Source of the DNA: Sarcomyxa edulis
Lineage: Eukaryota; Basidiomycota; Agaricomycetes; Agaricales; Mycenaceae
Length of the DNA: 64,000 nucleotides
Direction of reading: 5' to 3'
Assembly (NCBI GenBank): GCA_009761415.1
Contig: QUOL01000003.1
Coordinates: 2,728,001-2,792,000, forward strand
Shown piece by piece: positions 47,477 through 58,765 of this stretch. Position 1 is the first letter of the stretch; each line of letters starts with the position of its first letter. Under the pieces are notes generated by a model. The model made no database searches and was not told the DNA's origin. It saw only the letters and a list, made by a program, of their open reading frames with translations. A program made the translations under genes and the position numbers.

Positions 47477-49950
47477 TCATGCCCTCGCTTTGTTCAGTGC
47501 AGCGAGTTTTTGGTGGCCCTTGCGTACGTATTTACTGCTCATACGGATTCGTTTCCCGAAATGCCAGAAAAGCCAGGGACTGAAGAAAATGGTATCAGTA
47601 CTTATGGCAAATTTTGAATTGACAGCGAAGCTTACGAGGGACATCCTATCACAATAGCAGCGACAGCGAGAATCGTGTCACCCTTCCCGAAGCCTAACGC
47701 GTTGTACATCGCAGGCGCGAACAGAGGAAAGCCAAATCCTACACACGGACCCGTTAGTCTCAGGTCATGGAACGCAGAGTCAGAGGGACTCACCGCACAA
47801 CGACCTGAAAAAATTGACCGAGGCGAGGGCTAGAAGATGGGTGGATGAATTGTGAAGAGACTCTCGAAGCATGAAGGACAAGCGCACCAGACGCAGCGTG
47901 CAGCGTGAAGGTATCAACTACGTATATCTGTATAGATTGGAAGATCAGAATGATACTGACACCGATGAAAGCGATTCCCTATGGGCGATATTGGAATCAA
48001 TGCAAGCCAATTCAAGAAAAAATTCAAGAATGTTCCAACACACAATATCTGGTACAATCCAGTGTACGTGGTTCTGTACCGTCCACCCAGTGAGAAGGAG
48101 GCCAACTGGAAGGAGGATCGTCCCGGGAAATACAGAAGCTGAGAAACAAAATAGTCTGAAGGTTAACCAGACGAGATAGAGAATGGGATGTAACCGACGT
48201 ACGCAGTCGAAACTCTGGCTCGCCAATCCCATTGTTTCTCTTCTTGTAATGAATGTATATACGATCCACAAACCGGGAGTTCGTTTGAGCAGCGACGGTG
48301 AGACCAAGGCCAAGGGCTATGTAGTGCAAGCCTGCGATGCCGGGCTTCTCGTGATATACGCCCACGAATATCAAGGACATGTTGGTGAGGAACACTGAGG
48401 AGCCCCCGAGAGAAGGGATCAGAACTTCACTGTGCTGACAAATAGACGGGATTGACTCACGATAGAAAATGCCATATACCAAGGCCATGTACAACCCCAA
48501 GAGTTGAACGATTAATTCGTGAAAAAAGAGAGAAAAGGGTCGAAACAGCGCTTTCCCTATGAGTTGTTTCCAGCTGGTGTGTTCCAAGTAAGCCCCAGAG
48601 TGATAGAGCCGAGAGATCATGGTGAGACGTACTGTCGGTCTTCCGTATCAAAGACTGTACGAACCCTTTTCACCTGACCGTTCTCGAGGTCTAAGGTCTT
48701 CCTGATCGCAGCGGCTTTGCGTTCTAACAAAACAGGCGCAAAAGCTGGAACGGAGTCAAAACAGAGAAACGCATAAGAATCAATAAATCCGTACTTTCTT
48801 GCAAAAAAAGGAGGCCAATGATCTGGATTATAGCGTCCGCAATAGTTGTTGCCCAAAACTGTGGGAGAGCTCTCAGGAAAAAGTCACGGAAGAGATTGTA
48901 CCTAACATACCACCCATCGCCATGTGGTTCTTTGCGCAATCCTAGACGGTACTTTTGACTTCCGGGGTCATGAAGCAAAACTGAGATCACTGACCAAGCA
49001 CCGGCGACTGGGCCTAACACTGGGCCAACAAGAGGGGCCAAAGAGTATATTGCTATTGCCTTGCCACGCTCTTCGGCAGACCACATATCAGCGAGGACAC
49101 CTCCGCCAGCCTTGTCGCACAGAAAAATCAATTGGTGATCGTTTTGGAATATAGAAAGACTCACGGATAGAGGAGCACTTCCACCGAGGCCTGTGATCTA
49201 ATGTAAGCAAATCAAGCTGTAGGTACACCGGGCTATTCGGAGACTGACCGGCAAAAAATCGGAACGCAATGAGCTGCACCTTATTTTGAGCGAATCCACA
49301 GCCCAGATTCCATGCTGAAGTCTCACATTAGCATCCGGGTACTGGCAACGGGTTAAAACGTGGCTTTACCTAGATAAAATAAATTGGCAAGTTGTAGCAC
49401 TCGTGGCCGACCGAATATTTCACTTAGTGGGCCAAGAAGAAGAGGACCAAATGCTATATAGGAGTGAGTTGTATGGTCAATAGTAGGAATTATCCACGTA
49501 CAATAAGCAAGGACAAATATGGAAGTCATCATGGAAATTTCGACTGAATTCGTTACGCCAAATTGTTTTGCTATTGTGTCGGAGGCGGGGGCGACCATCG
49601 ACGAGGAAACTGGACTAATGAAAGTGAACGCTGAGACGGTGAGAGTTGCGGCCCATTTCCGTTTATACGACCAACTGTTAGAAAAGTCCGTCAAGTGAAA
49701 ATCGTGAAAGGAGTCCACTTCACGCGACGTACTTTTTGGGGTTCGATGGGTCCTTCGGGCCGTCCCAGTCTACCACGATTTCATCTGGTTCTTGGTGCTT
49801 GTCAATTTCTTTCGAGCCTTCGCCAGCTCCAGTCATCTGACGCTCCAAGGCGAAGGTCGGTGGTGTTTCCGAAGTCTGTGCGGACTCTGTATCAGGTTGT
49901 GCATCTTGAAGCACGTCACGAGATTCATTGTCGCGTTTCTGGATGTCCAT
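47477..49950 (-). CDS. Major facilitator superfamily transporter, drug:H+ antiporter type
   Basis: Some fifteen short exons; all junctions that I could test keep the frame. Start MDIQKRDNESRDVLQ, an acidic cytosolic head ending VVDWDGPKDPSNPKKWS (a DHA1-typical NW/DWxGPxDPxNPxxW entry). Then TM1 (WAATLTVSAFTFISPVSSSM), MTSIFVLAYSFGPLLLGPLS, the MFS motif A region EIFGRPRVL, FAQNKVQLIAFRFFAGLGGS, the antiporter motif LAPLVGPVLGPVAGAW, and RTTWRWVFWATTIADA. Next come FAPVLLERKAAAIRK, ALFRPFSLFF, GVYHEKPGIAGLHYIALGLG, GTILLPVGLLLTGW, HWIVPDIGIAFIGVSI, YVVDTF, FRSLCGFGFPLFAPAMYNAL and PWLFWHFGKRIRM. It ends AALNKARA at 47477. Expected in the plasma membrane as a drug or polyamine exporter; substrate unknown. 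Confidence 0.9.
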
Positions 49951-51070
49951 CAAGATTTTCTGGAAGATGGGAACTAAATTGACTGGCCTTATAACTATAT
50001 GAGAGCGGAAAGCTTCCTTGATGACACATATAATATGAGTCATGAGGCGATCAATCTCTGTCACGTACCCGATCTAACAATGAGCTGTTCACACACTCCA
50101 TTCTCCAAATAGAGCACGTACGAGCGAGTCAACTATGAAAAGACCCAGGAAGTCTTGGGGTGGGTTCGCAACCTGGGTTGAGTGGCAGGAATGAGAGTCT
50201 AGCATCAAAATCACGTCGTGCCTTGGGCGAGCAACCCGTAGTTGGTTTCGGTTCCCGTAGATGCCATCTTGATTCGAAGTACGCAAGAGCGCGGAACAGC
50301 TTTGGGGAGGACGAATGGGGTCAAAAACAAACGTAGACTTTCCGCGCTGGCGTCAGTTGCTTGAACGTGTTCGGAGTTACAAATACTTCCTGCCGTCCTA
50401 GTATTCATGGAGACGCGACAAAGACGTCACGATGATACCATGGCGTCCCAAGTTACGATGATAAAATGATGAGAAGGACTGGTAGGAGGATCAGCTAGCA
50501 TATTTCCAGTTCAAACGTATGACAAGTCGATAGACGAAGAGTTCTCTCAAATGATATGTCCATGCCTCTCTGAAATTCTAGTGCAAAGCGAAGGCTGCGT
50601 GAAGGCGTCATTGATACCGTGACAATCTTGTAAAAATGACAATGATAATGAGACGGACCTAATCGGATGCTGACACGTTCATCATTGCCACCTGCTACCA
50701 AAGTATGAGGGACCGTTCGATGGGTCTAACTCAGATTCCCGAGGGTCACGTGAGTCCCAATTTAGAAACTCGTTATTTCGATGTTTCCTACCGTGCATGG
50801 ACACATTTGAGGCATACATATACCTAGAATCAGTTTGGAGGGGCTCATACAGTCAATAGAAGTGCCCCATAATATACACAACTTCTTCCCCCCCTCAATA
50901 TCCCTTGTATGACTCGATATCTCGGTTAGATAGCATATTACAGCCTTGCAGCACACCAAAGAATTATTTCTAAGCCTTCAAATGACCTTATATTATCCAT
51001 TTTTTCTCTATGTATATACTATAATATTCTAAAACTCTCCTCACAATTTTTCAGACCCTGGAAAGTCACC

Positions 51071-51093
51071 AATCCTCTCGAAAAGAGAGGATT
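51071..51093. repeat. Perfect 9-bp inverted repeat (hairpin)
   Basis: AATCCTCTC, five-base loop GAAAA, GAGAGGATT. It sits in an AT-rich gene-poor stretch. It could be a structured RNA element or a transposon-end remnant, or chance. No flanking gene ends here. Confidence 0.6.
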
Positions 51094-51656
51094 TATGAAG
51101 ACACCCGGAGCTCTTACCATCTTTAGGCCTCAGCCAAACCGATAATACTGCTTAATTTAGGCCTAAATACCGGCCGGTGCGGCGAAAATATCCATTTCTG
51201 AATGAGTTACATAATATGTACCTGATCTGAGTTAGACCCATCGAAGGGGGACTCCCAAAGTATCTACTGCTTTTCTCCTGGCGTTACCGTTCTGAAAGTC
51301 GAAAGATCCGAGGGGGGCGGCTGTTGCCAGTGAACCAACTTGTGTTGGACTTCGTAGAGTGTATGGCTTCGAGAAAGACCCAAGGTAGACCAGCATACTT
51401 ACTGGTTCAGGACTGTCGGACATTTAGGCAGGGTCACGGTCTTATACAACGGTAAAATGAAGCAGTGGTGTACATTGGACGTCCTCGACGATCGAAGTCG
51501 AGGCTCGTTGTTGGTCTCGACGATCTCGAAGAAAACGATTCTCACGCGACCTGCATCTGTCTCCGGTGTCCGATTCCGAGTCGGATGCGCCCCCTTCCTA
51601 CATTCTCAACCTCAGGCCGACCTCGACAGCTCACGAATCTCCCTGCCAATGACTGG

Positions 51657-51680
51657 CTCGGACTCGGACTCGGACTCGGA
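51657..51680. repeat. Hexamer tandem repeat, (CTCGGA)x4
   Basis: Four perfect copies of CTCGGA. One open frame over it reads an SD repeat, but no gene model supports translation. Simple-sequence expansion. Confidence 0.8.
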
Positions 51681-52547
51681 CAGCTTATCCTATGTCTGAA
51701 ACGTTGTTGCGTTACGTTGTTGTTCGAGGAGCTAGCCACGCCAACGAATACATCGATTGTTGCATTGGGCATTCACATGTTTCTCATCATCAACTGGCTA
51801 TCTCTCAGGTCGACAAATACTAGTGTCGGACCTCCCTTCGAAGATCTATCCCTAGAAATGTGCCAGACTGCATAACCGAATTGTCCTTATTCGTGACCAG
51901 AGGCGATGTGAATAGCATTCTTCAATCCGTTTCCCGACGCAGACGCAGAAGACCCTTTCATCGAATTTCTTTCACCTTTTTCCCTGGAGTATTTTACCGC
52001 TATCGACGTTGCTGTTCCCCATCCCCAAAACTTCAAATTTCTCATCATCGAGAAACTAACCGTATCTTCTCTGGACCCCACTTGTCCGAGAAGTACACGT
52101 CAATCATTCTACAGAATGATACCTGCGTCTATGATCTATTCCTCGGTGTTTCTTTGACTCCGTTTTTTTGAGCAAAGGCAAATCAAAGGCCCAAAGGTTG
52201 ATTGATACGTTGGCCCATGACTTTCATCACTTTTGAACTCGTAGGTTTCAATCTCGCTATACAACACTGTCGACAGTTATGGAAGGGGAAGACTGCCCCG
52301 ATGCTCGGGAAGATCCGGTAGACCACAGGCAAGGTCAGCGGTTCAAAAGCTCGAGTCAAATCACAGAAAGTACGTGCACAGTGAGGATGCCCATTGCCAT
52401 ATTGTATCACTACAGTATCTTGACCGCTGAAATATCCTCAGACTAAAGCCATGCCATCCGGGTGCAGAACTTGTCCGGTCTCGCCTTAGGCTTCATCGTG
52501 GGCCACATACGAGTCTCCTTTGTGAAGTCCAGCATTGGTATTTTGCT

Positions 52548-52563
52548 CTTATAACGAGTGTCG
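52548..52563 (+). promoter_or_regulatory. Promoter word shared by the 52-60 kb family (decayed copy)
   Basis: CTTATAACGAGTGTCG, about 75 bp upstream of the ATG at 52624. The same 16-base word precedes the copy at 58766 and a diverged form (GTTATAAAAGAGT) precedes the copy at 55649. The TATAA core suggests a TATA box retained from the common ancestor. Confidence 0.55.
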
Positions 52564-52623
52564 TGGCCATAAAAACTCAGTCAACTCACCCTCAATCCGA
52601 CAAATCCTCCAGAAATACGAGAA

Positions 52624-53285
52624 ATGTTCTTCTTTCTCCCTCCCTACTACGGTGGAAGTACTACCAACGTCACCGTTTACGGTAACAACAACACTATCTA
52701 TGCCCACCTTCGAGACGAAGATATCGTTCTACTCGTTCCTCACCGTCAAGAACGATCTGAATGGTATGGATTCAATGACTTGATTTACCACACTTGCTCA
52801 CAAAATCCACATCTCGACAGTCCCCATCCATATCGAATTACGCACTCCCGGTGGCCTCTACTACCTCGGCAATCGCTATATTCCTGCAGGAATTGATGAC
52901 AATATCAAGTTCCTCAAAGAAACTTACGACCTTCATATCATTTCGTCTGAGAATAAGAAGATACTCTCGTGAGTCCTTGACCTGCAAATCTGAGACGCGT
53001 CTAGAGTATTTTCATGCGTTAGATCCATTTCTATCACTGACGACGTCGAGTTGTCGGTCTCTGATGTTCTCAGTGGCGCAGCCACAGTCGAGACAAACTC
53101 CACGATCACCCTCAAGTCGGGCGATGGAGTCTCCGTGTTCTTGTCGGAGGAAGGGCTTGAAGGTTACGCGAAGGTGTTCTTGAGTGAGTGATAAGGAAGA
53201 CAAGGTCGAGGTTGCTCTTGATCGCTTGAGGGCTCCTGCACCTGCAGCAAAGGCGGAGGGAGAGGCGGACAAAGTTGCTGAGTAG
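52624..53285 (+). pseudogene. Decayed member of the 52-60 kb small-protein family
   Basis: Start MFFFLPPYYGGSTTNVTVYG, then HLRDED, after which an indel (52730-52735) shifts the frame; the expected FYSFLTVKNDL is in another frame. After an intron come IELRTPGGLYYLGNRYIPAG, then FLKETYDLHIISSENKK; after a second intron ITDDVELSVSDVLSGAATVE and DGVSVFLSEEGLEGYAKVFL. A four-base duplication (GTGA GTGA near 53182-53190) brings an immediate stop, while the usual C-terminus (DKEDKVEVALDRLRAP, ending VAE at 53285) continues out of frame. Two independent frame breaks argue for a pseudogene rather than sequencing error, though the latter remains possible. The flanks (TATAA word, AATAAA at 53362) are still recognisable. 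Confidence 0.75.
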
Positions 53286-53361
53286 ACGGTCCCTCCGGCT
53301 ACTAGACCTAAACAGTACGTACGTTATGATATACGAGACCTTTGGAAGACTTTCGATCTTG

Positions 53362-53367
53362 AATAAA
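53362..53367 (+). terminator. AATAAA polyadenylation-like signal
   Basis: About 75 bp after the stop of the decayed copy, at the same distance as in the two related plus-strand copies. Confidence 0.5.
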
Positions 53368-55557
53368 TTTGGTGATGTGTGGCGGAATTTAAAAAACCTG
53401 AAGTTGAGTGGAGGATGCAAGGAGGATGGTTGTTTGAAGCAAGAGCGACCGGCAAACATCGGAGCAGAACGGCCGGTCCCGTGCCTCGTGCCAAATCTCC
53501 GAGTTGTATCAATCCCAGTCTCCTTACAAACGCGCACAGATACGCACCAACACGATCGACCCACCCAACCAGTCTCATACACATACTCGCCCGACTTCGT
53601 GTTTCAACCGAGCTTCAGGATAGTCTCATAAACACGCTGTCTATCAGAAAGGCAAGCTTTGTCTATTGACATTTGTTCATACATAGACGGACAGGTCACC
53701 AGTTTAGCTAAAGGATTAGGTTTCTGGTCTAGGTGCGTCTCTACAACCTTCTCAGACTATTGTAGGTCTTTTTTCCATGAGTCATTCATCTACGTTTAGT
53801 CCTAGACACCTTGAGAAATTTGTCGATCAGACCATAATCCTCCCTCTCTGGATCATTCCTGTGTCTGTCAAGACATTTGCCTTTGAATCGGCCGATTCTT
53901 GGCCGTGTTCTCGACTCTCTTCTATATTTTTTGCGATATACGTTGACGATGTAGCGGTACAAAACCTGGATCGTAATGTTGGCCTTGGACGTCAATATAT
54001 CGAGTCACTGATTGATCTCAGCCCCTCGAGAAAGAAAGTCAGTGAACGTTCTGCATCCTCTAGGCGGTAGAACTCGAAGGACGGCCAAACTGACTTCCGC
54101 CGTGCGTCGAGACATCGACAGGCCAGACGTCCACTCATCGACTACCAACCTTCCGCGGACTCAGGCCAGATCAAATAATGCGCGGTGGGTGTACTATTGA
54201 GTAGACGACACAACAGAATTGTGCCCACATCCTTCCGGTTCGTATCTCCAGCTCTCAATGCTCTTGCCGTGGTTTATGACTGCGTTTCTCAAAGCCTCAT
54301 CCCGAGGGAAAGTAGGAATATTGACACGACTTGGGAATAGACCCGAAGTACTGGCACGACACGCAATTATTCGAGCTCAAAGACTGTGTCTGTGTTTGAT
54401 TCTAGATTCTGCATCGCGACATATTGCCTATCGAAGCTCGGGCTTGATACGAGTGTAATACACACCTTGAGACAGGGAACTTGTTTGCGGCAGCATGTGA
54501 ACTCCGGAGACAAAGACACCACTACAAACAGAAGCATGGTCTCAGTAAGGCAGCTGGAGGGAGTTCGTTTTTTACTCAGCGCTGAAGCGCTGACCATTGG
54601 CAGAGCTTCTCTCTTCTACCCGTCGTAATTATCCCTCAAGAATGTGGGTATGTCTTCGGTATGTGGTTATCACATCTTGGTGTCCTGGTAGTGGGAACAC
54701 TGACCCTCCTGACGTTGTCGCCAATATTTGCAGAGGCTTTATCGACTTGGAAAACACAGGTCACACAACCGCATGCTTCTAACAACTTGACATGCCAGTG
54801 CGCAGTTTAACAGTCAATCTATCAAACTCAAACTGATAGGCGTATTGACTCTGCTCCCACGTAATGGGTTTTTTAGTCGAGCTCTGGCAGCCTAGGCTCA
54901 ACATAGTTTGATTATCGCAAGTTCCAGTGAGCTCAAGGCTAGACTGTATATAGCGAAAACATATCTGGTACGGTACATCTATTCTTGGTATGTGTCAGCT
55001 AAGTAGTTTGGTCTGCATAGCAGAAGTCGCAAAGCCTGTCGGTAGAACAGAAAGCTTGCCTTTTGGTACAATTGTAGTCTACGGAACAACCTCGGAGTCA
55101 CGTTGGCTACCACATCAATCAATCAAGTAAGTGCACAATTCCTACCACATATCCATTTGCGTCTGTAAAGCGTCCTCCGGTATTTTGTTATCTCCGTTCT
55201 TGTTCTACAATGACACAATCGAAATCAATTCGTCTCATTCCTTCTAAATTCAACCTATTACTGACGGCTTTCGGTGTAGTTTGACATCCGTCATGGAAGG
55301 CTACCACGAAGTTTCAAGATAAAGATACAATAATAGTCATATATGCCACAAACTTCCTCAAGCAAGGTCGAAGCTCAGAATTCCGTGTCTTGACATCGGA
55401 AATTCACGTAAGTACTGTATCTGTACACTGCTTCGACGGGTGAGATACAGTCTGATTCAAACTCGGAGGTACAACTTGTCCGGTCCCACCTCAACCTTCT
55501 TCCCTGGGTGCCACTAACCAGCCTAAATCCAGCAATTCAGCATTGGGACGTCGCAGT

Positions 55558-55564
55558 TATAAAA
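55558..55564 (+). promoter_or_regulatory. TATA box of the 55649 gene
   Basis: TATAAAA 85 bp upstream of the ATG, at the position of the TATAAC word in the two related copies. Confidence 0.55.
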
Positions 55565-55648
55565 GAGTATGGCAGCAATGTAAAACTTGTCAACCGAGCT
55601 CCCTCGATCCGACAATCTCATCAGCAGCTCCTAACTCGTCTCAAAGAT

Positions 55649-56346
55649 ATGTGGTGTCGTCCTTGCTACCCGCCTCCTTGCAGGCCCAACCCGTGTGGTG
55701 GCTATGGTGGAGGCGGAGGTATCAGCATCTACGGCGGAAACAACACTATCAATTATCACCTTCGTGGCGAAGATGATGATTTGTCGTTCTCTTTCATCAC
55801 CGTCAAGAATGATCTCGCCGGTACGCCCCTAACTAACCTGGTTCTCTTCTACATCCGCTCACCATTCTAGCACTTCAATAGCTCCTATCCACCTTGAGAT
55901 ACGCACTCCTGGTGGCTTGTACTACCTCGGCGACCGCCACATCCCTGCTGGCGAAGATGACGATTCCAAGTTGCTCAAAGGCACCTACGACATCCATGTC
56001 ATCTCTTCCGATGGCAAGCAAGTCCTCTCGTAAGTCATCAATCATTCCTCAAACTTGCATCCCAATTTTCTGACGATCCATTCCTTTTAGATCCGTCACC
56101 GTCACCGACGACGTCGAAATTTCGGCCTCTGACGTCTTCAAGGGCGCTGCCACTGTCGCGACAAACTCCAAAATTGTCATCAAGACCGGCGACGGGATCT
56201 CCGCGTTTTTGTCGGAGGAAGGGCTCGAGGGTTACGCGAAGGTTTTCTTGGGTGATAAAGAGGACAAGATTGAAGCTGCTCTTGATCGTTTGAGGGCTCC
56301 TCCCCCTGAAGTCAAGGCGGAGGGAGAAGCGGATAAAGCCGCCTGA
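55649..56346 (+). CDS. Small protein of an unrecognised family, Gly/Pro/Cys-rich N-terminus
   Basis: Three exons, about 190 residues. The N-terminus MWCRPCYPPPCRPNPCGG then a Gly run (GGYGGGGGISIYGGN) is low-complexity and has four cysteines. The conserved body starts at NTINYHLRGEDD and has SFSFITVKNDL, an intron, IHLEIRTPGGLYYLGDRHIP, AGEDDDSKLLKGTYDIHVIS, SSDGKQVL, an intron, SVTVTDDVEISASDVFKGAA, IVIKTGDGISAFLSEEGLEG, YAKVFLGDKEDKIEAALDRL and a KAEGEADKAA tail. It lacks a signal peptide. The alternating polar/hydrophobic pattern suggests a beta-sandwich; the end is helical. I do not recognise the family and assign no function. The downstream plus-strand copy at 58766 is about 90% alike in the body. 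Confidence 0.8.
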
Positions 56347-56807
56347 GTAGAGGGCATTTCTGCGAAACGTCTGGTAGCTCGAGTACAAATATCTTCTTGA
56401 AACTCGCATTTTTGAATCTGAATAAACTGACCGTGGTATTTCACCATCGTTCATTGCATAGTACGATGCAGAATATAGAATGATCCATTTGAGCCCTTAG
56501 TAACAAGTTGCGCCACAGCAGGAAACGTGGATGTTATCGGCCTACGTGTGTATGATAGGACTTGTATGCACGGTAAACTACCTTGTCGATCTAGTTCTCA
56601 TTGAACTCGAGTCTCAACGCTTTCAGTCAACTGAGAATAGTCCTGAGAGCGCTACTTCATGAGGACAAACCTTGAGATTCTCTGACGCATTGCGTACATT
56701 CGGAATACTACTACTACAAGCCATGGCTACGAAAAGTGATCCGAGGACTGAGGTAGAGAAGTAAGTAAGTCCTTCAGAACTTGAGCACAAGAAGTCATTT
56801 ACAGACC
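56347..56807. other. Convergent spacer with duplicated 3' flank
   Basis: 3' flank of the 55649 gene. It is similar to the flank of the 58766 gene, including an AATAAA and a TTGCGCCACA word near 56510. Confidence 0.5.
56421..56426 (+). terminator. AATAAA polyadenylation-like signal
   Basis: 75 bp after the stop of the 55649 gene; matched at 59675 behind its paralog. Confidence 0.55.
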
Positions 56808-57475
56808 TCACGCTTTCGCTCCAGAAGCCCTCAACTGACGGAGAACTGCCTTGACTTCATCGTCGGCCGATCCTGACTGAATCTTCACATACCCCTCCAG
56901 ACCTTCTTCCGAGAACAGTGCAGAGACAGGAGCGTCGAATGTAATCGTGGCCTTCGAGTCCGAGATGATAACCGAGGTGTTGTCGTCAAATATGTCCGAG
57001 GCAGTGATCTCGATGTCATCTGCAACAACTACGGATCTATGGGACGGGGTCAGGATGTGCGTGAAAAAAGGATGGAGGTAACACTCACGAAAGTGTCTTC
57101 TTTCCTTGAGCGCTTATGATGACTATATCGTAAGTGCCTTTGAGTAATTTGGAGTCGATTGCTTCGCCAGGAGGAGCATAGCGGTCTCCAAGGAAGTAAA
57201 TACCTCCCGGAGTACGAATTTCGATGTTGAGGGGATCTGTTGGATTTCCAGTCAGTCAAAAACGGTATAAAACAACGGCGAGGAAATTAACCGGGCAAAT
57301 CATTCTTGAAAGAGATGAAAGCGCATAACAAATCATAGGGGTCCGTGAGATGCTGCCCAAGTTTGATGCTGACGCCGCTGACGCTGCCGCCACTGCCCGC
57401 GACGATACCATAGCTGCCATTGCTGATACTAGTAGTAGTCGTAGTAGAAGTAGAAGTACTGCTAGTGTTACCCAT
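56808..57475 (-). CDS. Diverged member of the same small-protein family, opposite strand
   Basis: Three exons with intron positions equal to those of the plus-strand copies. The N-terminus is MGNTSSTSTSTTTTTSISNG, a Ser/Thr run instead of Cys/Pro. The body starts near SIKLGQHLTDPYDLLCAFIS and has FKNDLPG, an intron, LNIEIRTPGGIYFLGDRYAP, PGEAIDSKLLKGTYDIVIIS, an intron, VVVADDIEITASDIF, FDAPVSALFSEEGLEGYVKI and the C-terminal helix DDEVKAVLRQLRASGAKA. About 175 residues. It is clearly homologous (RTPGG-YxLGDR, SKLLKGTYDI, FSEEGLEGY) but much more distant than the plus-strand pair, so it is an older duplicate. MG at the start could be N-myristoylated; this is inference from two residues and the following polar run. 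Confidence 0.78.
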
Positions 57476-58765
57476 TTGTGAAGATATTGGATTGGTGAGA
57501 GGGTGTCAACGGTGGTGCTGGAGAGTAAGGCTGATGAACGGACACTGGCTAGAAATGCTGATCGATGGACTCCACGAGTGCCTTATATATGAGATACCTA
57601 GGTGAGCTGGACATCCTAAATCGGAGTATACAGCTTGTTTATAAAGTTCATCCGTATATATTTGGGCAAACTTTTCAATCGGTGAGTTTGAGTCCGAGAG
57701 CATGAAGGATACAATAGGATAGTGAACATACTTTGGTTCGCTGACGAGTTCATGCAGTTGAAGTCCGAGTCTGTTAGACTCTGATATGGAACTCATCAGA
57801 ACTAGAATCCATGTCATCTGAGCTAGACAATCGATAAAAAGACAGAATCACTTGCCTCAGAATTGCCTGAATATTCATCGAACAAAGTTTTGTCCGTCTG
57901 TGTCTGCTTCTGTGACTATCAGAGCGCCCACGTATGAAGTTCCGTTTCAAGCTAAGCGGCATCTCTCGAGTCACGCCGTCTCGTTGACTCAAACTTTTCG
58001 GTGTCGAATATACTGTAATTTTTCCGTTTGACCCGAGAGGAGGCAACAGCAGTGGATCTCGGCGAAAGAAGTGGGTTGGAAGCAAGTTGAAAGAAATTCG
58101 AAGTGAGTTGAAGTGGAGGAAGAGCGTGAGAACTTGATTATTTGGCCTGCATGGTGCTGCCAAACTTTTATCAGCGCTCGATCAGCGCAAAAAGATCTTC
58201 GAAGAATCGCAACTCATACCACGTGTGGTGTATATTCCTACCGGATGCTGTCTGTGACCGCGACGCGTTCTCCGGTAGTATTTTAACTCCGTTCTACACT
58301 TGTGACTGGAGCTACTGAAGCGAAATTCCAGGTGGCTTGAACACGTCGACTCATTCTTTCACTCAGGCTCACGAGGCACACGACAGCTATGGAAGGCCAC
58401 CGTGATGCTTCAAGCTTCAAGCTTCAACGATATAGATTCTGCAGACCACAAGGTCAGAGGTCATGCCCCCGTGACCTCATAGCTCTACATTGGAAATCCA
58501 CGTACTGCGTCGTATACCGGTACATTATCTCGACTGCAGACTTTCAGTTAGATCGAATTCTTTCAGTCTTCTAGTCGGATGCAGAGATTCCCCGGGTCCT
58601 TCTCGGATTCGTCCTCGGGTTCCATATGCAAGTCTCATTCTGGACATCTAGTGTCCGATTTCGCAGCGACCATTATCACTTATAACGAGTGTCGTAGCAA
58701 TGCAGTCCTCAGCCAACCACCCTCAACCCAACACCTCATTCAGAAACTCCTAGTCAATTTCAGAA
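57476..58765. other. 1.3 kb spacer including duplicated promoter flank
   Basis: The first half is the promoter of the minus-strand gene. A 129-codon minus-strand frame (57774-58163) has no recognisable motif. From about 58240 the sequence repeats the upstream flank of the 55649 gene. Confidence 0.5.
58678..58693 (+). promoter_or_regulatory. Promoter word shared by the family (58766 copy)
   Basis: CTTATAACGAGTGTCG about 75-90 bp upstream of the ATG, identical to the word upstream of the decayed copy at 52624. Position accurate to within one or two bases. Confidence 0.6.

Larger units (their letters stand above)
49951..52623. other. 2.7 kb gene-poor region
   Basis: Contains the promoter of the MFS gene and the promoter of the decayed copy at 52624. 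Between them I see only random frames, an AT-rich stretch around 50900-51050, a perfect hairpin at 51071-51093, a repeated TTTAGGCCT-type word near 51124 and 51160, and a four-copy hexamer at 51657-51680. It may hold eroded mobile-element sequence, but no coding remnant or terminal repeat proves this. Confidence 0.45.
53286..55648. other. 2.4 kb region between family members
   Basis: No supported gene. Frames at 53777-54070, 54219-54458 and 54386-54628 have no known motif. From about 55150 the sequence becomes similar to 58240 onwards and is the duplicated upstream flank of the next gene (for example ATGGAAGGCTACCACGAAG near 55292 against ATGGAAGGCCACCGTGATG near 58389). Confidence 0.5.

Noticed and set aside
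51457..51875. SD-repeat coding frame over the CTCGGA repeat
   Set aside because: Simple-sequence repeats give such frames on several strands; no start context or splice support.
57774..58163. 129-codon minus-strand frame in the spacer
   Set aside because: No motif, Arg/Ser-rich in a way that looks random, overlaps a duplicated promoter flank.
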